From the NCBI GenBank assembly GCA_002299195.1, contig DBOA01000140.1:1-14557 (forward strand): DNA of 14,557 nt. Reading direction: 5' to 3'. Of this stretch, positions 1 to 7,281 are shown in pieces. The notes beneath the pieces are model-generated. The model ran no database searches, was not told the origin of the DNA, and worked only from the letters and a program-made list of their open reading frames with translations. The stretch's first letter is position 1, and each line of letters opens with the position of its first letter. The DNA comes from Sphingomonadales bacterium UBA658 (GTDB lineage: Bacteria > Pseudomonadota > Alphaproteobacteria > Sphingomonadales > Sphingomonadaceae). The position numbers and the translations under genes are program-made.

Positions 1-34
1 CGTTGGCGTCGAACACCGTTTGCCAGCGTTCCAT
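1..34 (-). CDS. Possible 5' end of a divergent gene, cut by the window edge
   Basis: Reading leftwards from an ATG at 34, the frame stays open to the window edge and gives MERWQTVFDAN. This is plausible protein sequence, with no rare residues or stops. The same frame has a stop about 20 nt upstream of the ATG. I see no clear ribosome binding site, and 11 codons are too few to name a family. If real, the gene would be divergent from the GH3 gene and share its upstream region, including the operator at 187-200. It may equally be chance. Confidence 0.25.
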   Translation of the reverse strand, partial: MERWQTVFDAN

Positions 35-186
35 TTGGAACAGTCTATTTTGGCGGAAAGCCTAATCGGCTCTCGTCCTTGATCAGGTGCCATGGCAGAT
101 TTTGGGCCGGGAGTGGACTGTCCGGTTTTAGTTGCACGGCACCATGATGAAGCTTGATTTCTCCCACCGTTACTGTCATCAAATCC

Positions 187-200
187 TGATAACGTTCACA
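187..200. promoter_or_regulatory. LacI-family operator upstream of the GH3 gene
   Basis: The 14-mer TGATAACGTTCACA fits the LacI-type pattern TGnnAnCGnTnnCA: a palindromic AACGTT core with a central CG, flanked by TG and CA. Its right half CGTTCACA is identical to two sites between the receptor and halogenase genes. It ends 22 nt before the GH3 ATG, so it probably lies downstream of, or overlaps, the promoter, and a bound repressor would block transcription. The regulator encoded at 6216-5155 is the obvious candidate. The match is visible; the pairing with that regulator is inferred. Confidence 0.65.
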
Positions 201-222
201 ACGAAGTTCTGGAGTGGGTTTG

Positions 223-2661
223 ATGCGGTTAAGGGGATCGATGGCACTGATGGCCTTCGTGTCGGCGGGATGTGTTTCGGCGGTAACGCACCCATTGACT
301 GCGACGCCGGCGGCGGCTTCTACTAAGACGACCGCAAATGTTGCCAACTGGCCAGCGGCCCAAAGTCCCGCGGCGATTACCGATAAAAAAACCGAAGACG
401 CGATAACGGCGTTGATTTCAAAAATGACGCTGGAGCAGAAGGTCGGTCAAATAATTCAGGCTGACATCAGCGCAATCACGCCTGAGGATCTAAAGCAATA
501 TCCGCTTGGCTCCATCCTTGCGGGCGGTAATTCCGGACCTTATGGCGACGAGCGCGCTGATGCTGCAAAATGGGCGCAGCTGGTTAGTGCGTTTCGCGAT
601 GCATCACGTACGTCAGGCGCTGGTGTGCCCATATTATTTGGCGTCGATGCGGTGCACGGGCATTCAAACCTGCCGCAGGCAACCATCTTTCCGCATAATA
701 TCGGACTTGGTGCGGCCCGCGATGTCGACTTAATCCAACGCATTGGCAAAGCCACTGCAGCGGAGATTTCGGGCAGCGGGATTGAATGGACCTTTGCGCC
801 AACGCTCGCCGTGCCGCAAGATTTGCGCTGGGGCAGAACCTATGAAGGCTATTCCTCCGATCCTGCGCTGATTGCGGCTTATGCCGGTGCGATGACCATA
901 GGCTTGCAAGGCAATCTGGTCGCGGGTGCACCGCTGGATGCCACGCATGTTGCCGCAACTGCCAAACATTTCCTTGCGGACGGTGGCACAACGGACGGCC
1001 GCGACCAAGGCGATGCCCAGATCAGCGAAGCCGAACTGGTCGCAAAACATGCGCAGGGCTATCCGGCATCTATCAACGCAGGCGCACTGACTGTTATGGC
1101 GAGCTTCTCAAGCTGGAACGGGATGAAGCATCATGGCAATGCGTCTTTGCTGACCGATGTCTTGAAAAACCGGATGGGCTTTGCCGGGCTGGTTGTTGGC
1201 GATTGGAATGGTCATGGCCAAGTCGCGGGCTGCTCCGCGACCGACTGCGCTGCGGCCATTAATGCCGGGGTTGACCTGTTCATGGCACCTGACAGTTGGA
1301 AGGGGCTATTTGCATCGACGCTGGCAGCGGCGCGGGATGGCCGTATCACCGCGGCGCGGTTGGACGATGCGGTGCGGCGAATCGTGCGCGTGAAATACAA
1401 ACTTGGCCTCATGGGCGATGCGCCGACTGTGCGGGGGCAAACATCTTTGGTTGGCAAGCAAGAGCATCTCGATCTTGCGCGTGAGGCGGTATCAAAATCA
1501 CTGGTTCTGCTCAAGAATGATGACGGCGTTCTACCCATTCGCAATGGCAGCAATGTCCTGATCGCCGGTTCCGGCGCGGACAATATGGCGATGCAGGCCG
1601 GCGGCTGGACGATTAGCTGGCAAGGCACGGACACCACTGCCGCCGATTTCACCAATGGCCAGACGATTGGCCGTGCGATTTCGGACGCGGTTAAAACAGG
1701 CGGCGGTACTGCCAATATTTCGGCATCGGGTATGTTTGAAAACAAGCCCGATGTGGCGATCATTGTTCTGGGTGAAAAGCCTTATGCCGAGTTTGAAGGC
1801 GATGTGCCAAACCTCGCATTCCCGCCCCAGCCTGCCGAAGAGGAAATGATCGCGCGATTGAAGGCGCAGAATATTCCTGTTGTGGTGCTGTTCCTATCTG
1901 GACGGCCCATGTTTACGGGCAAGCTTATCAACCAAGCCGACGCTTTTGTGGCTGCATGGTTGCCGGGCACGCAAGGCCGTGGTGTCGCCGATGTATTGGT
2001 CGCTGGCACAAACGGAAAGCCGATGCGCGACTTCACCGGACGCTTGCCTTTCAGTTGGCCAGCGGATGCGCGGTCACCGGTTGATGCACCGCTTTTCCCG
2101 CTCGGCTATGGCCTCAATTACACGCAATCGAGCAAGCTTTCTCGTGTTAACGAAGACCCGCGCGTCGATATATCATCGCTGACCATCGCGACGCAATATT
2201 TCGTCCGTGGCAAGGTGCCCGCACCTTGGAATTTGCAGATGGATGGTTCGATTAGCGCGCGGGCTGTTGATATGTCCGCGCAGGAAGATGCCCGCCAATT
2301 CACTTGGAACGCTGATGGTGCCTTTGTTGTCAACGGGCCTGCTGTCGATTTGAGCAAGCCGTTGAAGGAAGACTGGTCGCTGCTCATCGACTGGCGCATA
2401 GATCAGCCAGCGACCGGTTCAGTCATGCTGTCCTTTGGTGGCGCTGCGCTTGATCTAAAAACCACGATGCGCGCATTGCCAACGGGAACGCCCACACAAA
2501 CCCGCATTCCGCTGCGTTGCTTTGCCGCGGCTGGCGCGAAGTTGGACGCGGTCGGTTCCCCGATACGTATACAGGCCGCGAAAGGCCTTGTTGCGACAAT
2601 TCGCAACGTTCATATCGAAACGACAAAAAAAGGCGCGTCCTGCCCCGGCAAAATGCGCTAA
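223..2661 (+). CDS. GH3 exo-beta-glucosidase (exo-1,3/1,4-beta-glucanase type), probable lipoprotein
   Basis: Family 3 glycoside hydrolase that should release glucose from non-reducing ends of beta-glucan oligosaccharides. I chose the ATG at 223 because GGAG lies 8 nt upstream; an in-frame GTG at 214 would add three residues. Numbering from the ATG (812 aa): a short signal ends in SAGC at Cys17, an imperfect lipobox, so the protein may be a lipoprotein. The (beta/alpha)8 barrel holds the Lys-His substrate motif at 248-249 (TAKHF) and the catalytic Asp327 in VVGDWNG. The second domain carries GEKPYAEFEGD (517-527), whose Glu523 is the likely acid/base, as in barley ExoI. About 165 residues follow the FnIII-free core (from ~647) and resemble the extra C-terminal domain of marine ExoP-type enzymes. 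The gene is first in a two-gene unit, 18 nt before the sugar permease, and has a LacI-type operator upstream. The family is certain; exact linkage preference is inferred from the neighbouring GH16. Confidence 0.95.
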   Translation: MRLRGSMALMAFVSAGCVSAVTHPLTATPAAASTKTTANVANWPAAQSPAAITDKKTEDAITALISKMTLEQKVGQIIQADISAITPEDLKQYPLGSILAGGNSGPYGDERADAAKWAQLVSAFRDASRTSGAGVPILFGVDAVHGHSNLPQATIFPHNIGLGAARDVDLIQRIGKATAAEISGSGIEWTFAPTLAVPQDLRWGRTYEGYSSDPALIAAYAGAMTIGLQGNLVAGAPLDATHVAATAKHFLADGGTTDGRDQGDAQISEAELVAKHAQGYPASINAGALTVMASFSSWNGMKHHGNASLLTDVLKNRMGFAGLVVGDWNGHGQVAGCSATDCAAAINAGVDLFMAPDSWKGLFASTLAAARDGRITAARLDDAVRRIVRVKYKLGLMGDAPTVRGQTSLVGKQEHLDLAREAVSKSLVLLKNDDGVLPIRNGSNVLIAGSGADNMAMQAGGWTISWQGTDTTAADFTNGQTIGRAISDAVKTGGGTANISASGMFENKPDVAIIVLGEKPYAEFEGDVPNLAFPPQPAEEEMIARLKAQNIPVVVLFLSGRPMFTGKLINQADAFVAAWLPGTQGRGVADVLVAGTNGKPMRDFTGRLPFSWPADARSPVDAPLFPLGYGLNYTQSSKLSRVNEDPRVDISSLTIATQYFVRGKVPAPWNLQMDGSISARAVDMSAQEDARQFTWNADGAFVVNGPAVDLSKPLKEDWSLLIDWRIDQPATGSVMLSFGGAALDLKTTMRALPTGTPTQTRIPLRCFAAAGAKLDAVGSPIRIQAAKGLVATIRNVHIETTKKGASCPGKMR

Positions 2662-2679
2662 AACCAAGGGAGAGAGAAG

Positions 2680-3957
2680 ATGGCATTGGCACCCGGCGCA
2701 TCTGCGTCAGCAGATAATGGCGATACCCATATCGACGCACCGCAATTGCAATTGTTCGTGATGGGGCTGTTCTTCATCTTCGGCGGCATCACAAGCCTCA
2801 ACGATGTTATCATCCCGAAGTTAAAAGAGCTATTTACGCTCAATTACACGCAAGCGATGCTTGTGCAGTTTTGTTTCTTTGCCGCTTATGCCGTCATCGG
2901 CATTCCCGGCGCGCGGCTCGTGAAGAAAATCGGCTATATGCGCGGCGCGGTTGCCGGCCTTTTGACGATGATGGCGGGCTGTCTGTTGTTCATTCCAGCG
3001 AGCCAGACCGCGACCTATGGCGTATTCCTGCTGGCATTGTTTGTATTGGCAAGCGGTGTGGTCATTGTTCAAGTGGTTTCCAATCCCTTGATCTCCATGC
3101 TTGGTAAGCCTGCCACGGCGCATAGCCGCCTGACCTTTGCACAAGCGTTCAATTCGCTTGGCACCACGGTTTTCCCGATCGTTGGTTCCATTCTTATTCT
3201 CGGTAGCCTCGCGACGGTAACCGCTGACCAACTATCCGGTGTGGAGCTTGACGCCTATCGCACTGCAGAGAGCCAAGCCATTGTGAACGGCTATTTGGGT
3301 ATTGCCGTGGCACTGGCGATTGTTGCTGCTGTGGTATGGCTGTTTCGCGATGCGCTGAAGGGCGAAAAGCATGAGGGGAGCGAGGGCTTGGCTGGCCTCG
3401 ACTTGCTGAAGCGGCCTCGTTTCGGTTTCGGCGCTTTATGCATTTTCCTATATGTCGGCGCCGAAGTCGCGATTGGTTCGCTCATCGTCAATTATTTGAT
3501 GCAAGACCATGTCATGGCTCTGCCCGAGCAGGATGCTGGCAAGCTTATTGGTCTATATTGGGGCGGCGCCATGGTGGGCCGGTTCATCGGCTCTGCGGTG
3601 CTGCGTGTGCTTAGCCCGGGGAAGGTGCTGGCGTCTGTATCGGTGGCCGCAATTGCACTGCTGATCTTTTCCACACAAAGCACGGGCGAAGTTTCTGGCT
3701 ATGCCTTGTTGGCCGTGGGCCTGACCAATGCGATCATGTTCCCGACGATCTTCACGCTGGCCTGTGAAAAGCTGGGGTCACGCGCTGCCGACGGTTCTGG
3801 CATCATCAACGTCGCCATCGTCGGCGGCGCTGTTGTGCCGCTGCTCACGGGCATTATCGCTGACGTGACGGGAAGTCTGGCGATAGCGTTCACGCTACCG
3901 ATGATTTGCTATGCGATCATCGCGGCATTCGGGATCTACGCGCGTAAGCCTGCCTAA
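2680..3957 (+). CDS. FHS-family MFS sugar permease, glucose/galactose (GluP) type
   Basis: Inner-membrane proton symporter of the fucose/glucose-galactose (FHS) branch of the major facilitator superfamily, 425 aa with about 12 hydrophobic segments. The start is set by GGGAGAG 5 nt upstream of the ATG. Against E. coli FucP from memory, SLNDVIIP (39-46) matches the NLNDILLP segment, so Asp42 equals the essential FucP Asp46. The FucP Glu135 position in the LETAANP segment is Gln131 here (VQVVSNP), as I recall for glucose/galactose members. The AFNSLGT motif (156-162) and the late GSGIINVAIVGG segment also fit. It follows the GH3 gene by 18 nt, so it probably takes up the glucose that enzyme releases. 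Its stop codon overlaps the stop of the convergent MFS gene. The family is firm; glucose as substrate is inferred. Confidence 0.9.
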   Translation: MALAPGASASADNGDTHIDAPQLQLFVMGLFFIFGGITSLNDVIIPKLKELFTLNYTQAMLVQFCFFAAYAVIGIPGARLVKKIGYMRGAVAGLLTMMAGCLLFIPASQTATYGVFLLALFVLASGVVIVQVVSNPLISMLGKPATAHSRLTFAQAFNSLGTTVFPIVGSILILGSLATVTADQLSGVELDAYRTAESQAIVNGYLGIAVALAIVAAVVWLFRDALKGEKHEGSEGLAGLDLLKRPRFGFGALCIFLYVGAEVAIGSLIVNYLMQDHVMALPEQDAGKLIGLYWGGAMVGRFIGSAVLRVLSPGKVLASVSVAAIALLIFSTQSTGEVSGYALLAVGLTNAIMFPTIFTLACEKLGSRAADGSGIINVAIVGGAVVPLLTGIIADVTGSLAIAFTLPMICYAIIAAFGIYARKPA

Positions 3958-5168
3958 TCGCGCGCGTGCTGGCGCGGCATTGTTGCCAATAACAGGCACG
4001 CGATGAGCGCCAGCACCGCTAGCAACAGAAACAGGCTGCCAAAGCCATAACTGGGCACCAAAGCTAGGGTTAGCCATGGCATAATGAGCGATGGCACAGT
4101 GTTCGTCAGGTTGAAAATACCCAAATCCCGTCCACGCGTCTGTGGACGGGGGAGCACCCTCAACGTCTGGCTTGAGTGCAGCGCCAGAAACAGGCTGCTC
4201 GCCAAACCAAAGACCACATAGCCGGCGATGGCGACCGGTAAAGATGACGAAACCGACATGATGATCAGTCCGGCCGATGCTGCCGCTGCCCCAAAAATGA
4301 GCGGCAGAATGGGGCGGTTTGCGCGGTCGGACCAGCGGCCGGCAGCTAATGCTAAAAACACAGCCGCACCCAGAACAAGCGCAAAGATATTTGCGGCATT
4401 ATTTTCGCCGAAATCCGGATCGACGCTGCGGAACCATAAAAGCAGAAACGCAAATAATGACGCTTCTGCAATTTGGATCAATAAGCGCGCAATCCACATT
4501 TTAACGGCGGCGTGTCGTGTTACGGCGCTCTGTTCCCCATCGGTTGATTGCTCCGTCGGCGCGGTGTTCAGCCCCGGCATCGATATCGGTCTGCCAAAAA
4601 TCAGCACCGGACTGACCATGGCTATCACCAACATCACGATAATGATTTCACGGTGCTCCGATGGAACAGCATCGTGCATCGTGACAAACGCGCCTGAAAG
4701 CGCGCCTATACCGGGCGCGAGCGCCAATAGACCGCCAAGGAAGCCCTTTTGGGAATCGGGTATGGTGTCACCGGCCCACGCGCTTAAGGGCGCGAGCATC
4801 ATGTTCAGGCCAATTTGCCAGAGTATGATGACGGCGATCATCGCCGCCGGGCTCTTGGCATAAGCGGTGATGAGCAGAAAAGCCGTTGATATGGCTAATC
4901 CGGCGCATATCCACGGGCGGCGTTTGCCGGTTTTGTCACTAGCCCATCCAAAACCGATATTGGCCACGCTTGCGGCGATAGCGCCCAGAAAGGCCGCTAT
5001 CGCCAACATGCCAAGCGCGTCCGTGCCGGAGATGTCTGTCGCGCGCAGCGGCAGTAATATCGTCAGAAACGGCATATAGGCGACGGCACCGCCAGATACG
5101 GCGAGCGCGTACAAATACATGAACGTTGCCGACTGCCGGCTGCTGTCCGCAGATTTAGGCGCGACCAT
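3954..5168 (-). CDS. MFS transporter, probably for sugar or oligosaccharide
   Basis: Inner-membrane major facilitator of 404 aa from the chosen ATG at 5168. MFS motif A is clear at GWASDKTGKRRPW (74-86), and a second motif-A-like loop (GRWSDRANRP) lies between the two halves, so both six-helix bundles are present. The frame is open back to 5252, but starts further upstream would overlap the regulator gene by up to 98 nt. The ATG at 5168 overlaps lacI by 14 nt and precedes the first membrane segment (YLYALAVSGG) by about 18 residues. No strong ribosome binding site precedes it, so translation may be coupled to lacI. As last gene of the GH16-lacI-MFS series it probably carries a glucan breakdown product. 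It differs from the FHS permease across the convergent junction. Its substrate cannot be read from sequence. Confidence 0.88.
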   Translation of the reverse strand: MVAPKSADSSRQSATFMYLYALAVSGGAVAYMPFLTILLPLRATDISGTDALGMLAIAAFLGAIAASVANIGFGWASDKTGKRRPWICAGLAISTAFLLITAYAKSPAAMIAVIILWQIGLNMMLAPLSAWAGDTIPDSQKGFLGGLLALAPGIGALSGAFVTMHDAVPSEHREIIIVMLVIAMVSPVLIFGRPISMPGLNTAPTEQSTDGEQSAVTRHAAVKMWIARLLIQIAEASLFAFLLLWFRSVDPDFGENNAANIFALVLGAAVFLALAAGRWSDRANRPILPLIFGAAAASAGLIIMSVSSSLPVAIAGYVVFGLASSLFLALHSSQTLRVLPRPQTRGRDLGIFNLTNTVPSLIMPWLTLALVPSYGFGSLFLLLAVLALIACLLLATMPRQHARD

Positions 5169-6216
5169 GTGCAGACGGCGGTGCGGTGCTGCTGCGCTCA
5201 ATAAGGCTGCCTTCAATAACAACCGGTTGATGCTGCACAAGCGCGTCACCATTGGTAATCAATAGCTCCACCGCCTTCGAAAAGGTTGCGGCAATCGGCT
5301 GATCAACCGCAGTCAGTTCGGGCACGGTAAAACGCACAACGGGCGTATTGTCGAAACTGATAAGGGATAAATCGCCGGGAATGTTTAAACCACGCGCCTT
5401 GGCCGCATCCAAAGCGGCAAGCGTCATTTGGTCATTGCTGCCGATGATCGCCGTGGGCGGGTCTTTCAAATCGAGCAACGCGTTTGCGGCCAGCACACCG
5501 CTATCATATCCAAAATCGCCTCTGACGCATAACGCATCGCAGGAAAGGCCGGTGCTGGTCATCGCCTCGCGCCACCCGTCGATACGCCAGTTGGACAGGT
5601 CATATTCCATGGGGCCAGCAATGAAACCGATCCTGCTATGGCCAAGCGCGATGAGATGTTCTGTCGCACGTCGGGCCGAGCCCTCATCATCCATCGTCAT
5701 CGCTATTCCCGGACCCGATGTGACCGACCCGATGCGGGCGAAGGGGATTTTGCGCTTGGCAAGAAATCCGGTGATGAGCGGGTTTTCAGAGTGAGGTGGG
5801 GTCAGGATGACGCCGTCGGGCTGCAGCGCGGCAATGGCTGCACCCAATTCGCGCTCGACATGATCATTGTGGGTATCGACGAGTTCAAAGATCATCCGGT
5901 ATCCATGTTCGGCACATTTCAGCATGCCGCCCAAAAGCATTTGGTCTACCCAGTCTGACCCTTGGCGGTTCCGCCAATCGGCAATTGTGCGTTCCCGGTC
6001 GTTGATCGCAAGGATCAGGTACGAACGTGATCCGCTCATCCGTTGCGCCGCGATGGACGGGACATAGCCAAGCTTATCAATAGACGCCTGCACACGTTCC
6101 TGCATGGCAGGCCGGACGTTAGGCTCATTATTGATCACGCGGCTTACCGTTTGCAGGGAAACCCCTGCATCGGCTGCGACATGTTTAATAGTGACGGCCT
6201 GGCGGCGTCTCGCCAT
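5155..6216 (-). CDS. LacI-family transcriptional regulator of the glucan locus
   Basis: A 353-aa DNA-binding protein with the usual LacI-family layout. The helix-turn-helix covers about residues 9-28 (TIKHVAADAGVSLQTVSRVI). The hinge helix is at about 52-60 (VPSIAAQRM), with Met60 where LacI and PurR have the Leu that inserts at the central CpG. A periplasmic-binding-protein-like effector domain fills about 66-345. The ATG at 6216 is 3 nt after the GH16 stop codon, and the tail overlaps the MFS start by 14 nt, so all three are probably co-transcribed. The window's operators have the central CG typical of LacI-family targets and flank the GH3, receptor and halogenase genes. I infer that this protein represses them until a glucan-derived sugar binds. 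The inducer is unknown. Confidence 0.93.
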   Translation of the reverse strand: MARRRQAVTIKHVAADAGVSLQTVSRVINNEPNVRPAMQERVQASIDKLGYVPSIAAQRMSGSRSYLILAINDRERTIADWRNRQGSDWVDQMLLGGMLKCAEHGYRMIFELVDTHNDHVERELGAAIAALQPDGVILTPPHSENPLITGFLAKRKIPFARIGSVTSGPGIAMTMDDEGSARRATEHLIALGHSRIGFIAGPMEYDLSNWRIDGWREAMTSTGLSCDALCVRGDFGYDSGVLAANALLDLKDPPTAIIGSNDQMTLAALDAAKARGLNIPGDLSLISFDNTPVVRFTVPELTAVDQPIAATFSKAVELLITNGDALVQHQPVVIEGSLIERSSTAPPSAHGRA

Positions 6217-6219
6217 AAC

Positions 6220-7194
6220 TTACTTACTCTCTTTGCCGTCCTGCATGCAGGCCAGACCTTTTTCCTTATCGCTGCTGCATTGGTAGATGCGGATCCAGTC
6301 GATCAAAAACGCAGCTGGTGTTACATTCGATGCAACGCCTTTATCGTTATTCTTCTCTGACAGGCCACCCCCAATGGCGAGGTTGGCCATGATGTAGAAG
6401 GGCTGGTCAAAAGGCGCAACGGGATTTGATTTCGCCAATGGAGAAGCTGTTTCCCAATCCGCACTTGTCCGTTCCCAATATTTCCGGCCATCGAGATAGA
6501 AACGCATCACGCCTTCGCCCCATTCGAGCGTCCAGATGTGAAATTCATCGGAAGGCAAAGCGTTTGACGGCAGCGCCACGCGCGTATCGTGAAGTTTGTT
6601 TTTCGGTGCGTAATCGCCAAAATGAATCGCGCTGATCATCCGGTTCTCGCCAACACCGCCCGTGCATGTTTCACAAGTGGCGCCGAGGTTAACACCCTCC
6701 AAAATATCAATCTCGCCCGACAGTGGCCAGCCGCCATAGACGCTGTTGGCGGGCATCATCCATACGGCAGGCCAGGTGCCTTGGCCCTTGGGCGGCTTCG
6801 CGCGAAATTCGACTTTTCCGTATTTCCAGCTGGAAATGCCAAGCGTTCGGATTTTGCCGGAGGTATATTCCTGCGTCTTTTGTGGATACGGCTTATTCGA
6901 AAATTCCGGAGGCAGATCTGGACCCGTAAACGTCTCTTTATGCGCGATTAAATGCAGATTGCCATCGGCGACCTTAATGTTTTTGGACTTATCGGTGTAG
7001 CATTGCCGTTCCTGATTGCCCCCGCCCCAGCACGATTTTTCAGGCTTCCATTTCTTGCGGTCCAATTTGGTCCCATCAAACTCATCGGCCCACACAAGTG
7101 TCCAGTCCTTTTCTGAAGCTTGTGCTGTGGCCGCCGTTGTCCAGCACGCCGTCAAACCGATCATAGCACCGAGCAAGGCAATTTTGGACGGCAT
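6220..7194 (-). CDS. GH16 endo-beta-1,3-glucanase (laminarinase type), probable lipoprotein
   Basis: Family 16 glycoside hydrolase of 324 aa, a single beta-jelly-roll domain. I chose the ATG at 7194 over the upstream in-frame start at 7269 because AGGAG sits 6 nt before it and a good signal sequence follows directly. The catalytic motif is GEIDILEG (160-167), with Glu161 as nucleophile, Asp163, and Glu166 as acid/base. The extra residue in EIDILE is the beta-bulge form seen in laminarinases rather than bacterial lichenases (EIDIE). WPAVWMMP (141-148) and the WGGGNQERQCYT region (56-67) also fit laminarinases. The signal carries LTAC with Cys17, a good lipobox, although cleavage after ATAQA is also possible. 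The enzyme should cut glucan chains at the cell surface or in the periplasm and supply oligosaccharides to the receptor encoded upstream. It lies 3 nt before lacI. Confidence 0.95.
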   Translation of the reverse strand: MPSKIALLGAMIGLTACWTTAATAQASEKDWTLVWADEFDGTKLDRKKWKPEKSCWGGGNQERQCYTDKSKNIKVADGNLHLIAHKETFTGPDLPPEFSNKPYPQKTQEYTSGKIRTLGISSWKYGKVEFRAKPPKGQGTWPAVWMMPANSVYGGWPLSGEIDILEGVNLGATCETCTGGVGENRMISAIHFGDYAPKNKLHDTRVALPSNALPSDEFHIWTLEWGEGVMRFYLDGRKYWERTSADWETASPLAKSNPVAPFDQPFYIMANLAIGGGLSEKNNDKGVASNVTPAAFLIDWIRIYQCSSDKEKGLACMQDGKESK

Positions 7195-7200
7195 AGCTTT

Positions 7201-7205
7201 CTCCT
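7201..7205 (-). promoter_or_regulatory. Ribosome binding site that fixes the GH16 start
   Basis: AGGAG on the minus strand, 6 nt before the ATG at 7194. It decides against the upstream in-frame start at 7269, whose extra 25 residues would bury the signal sequence and would run through the terminator-like hairpin. Confidence 0.8.
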
Positions 7206-7222
7206 GAAACGCGGGCTGAAAG

Positions 7223-7260
7223 AAAAACGGACCCAAGTCATATGACCAAGGTCCGCTTTT
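7223..7260 (-). terminator. Terminator-like hairpin between the receptor and GH16 genes
   Basis: CGGACC (7228-7233) pairs with GGTCCG (7250-7255). Inside this lie a 3-by-3 internal loop and the perfect palindrome GTCATATGAC (7237-7246). On the minus strand the stem is followed by TTTTTCTTT, the usual form of an intrinsic terminator. A-runs on one side and T-runs on the other could make it work in both directions. It begins about 20 nt after the receptor stop codon and ends about 30 nt before the GH16 start. It probably stops most receptor transcripts while some read through, giving more receptor than enzyme. No separate operator or promoter for GH16 is obvious. Confidence 0.65.
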
Positions 7261-7281
7261 CCGCAACACTGATACTAAGTG

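Noticed and set aside
45..347. 100-aa minus-strand frame at the start of the window
   Set aside because: It overlaps the GH3 start and signal sequence, covers the operator at 187-200, lacks a ribosome binding site and matches no family I know.
3881..3894. AGCGTTCAC-containing operator-like sequence
   Set aside because: It resembles the operators but lies inside the 3' end of the FHS permease gene, loses the outer T and A, and faces no promoter. Similar AACGTTCA and AACGTT matches near 2605-2618 and 5118-5131 are also within genes.
4228..4863. 211-aa plus-strand frame
   Set aside because: It lies entirely within the MFS gene on the other strand, whose motif A and membrane helices are clear; the composition is that of an antisense shadow.
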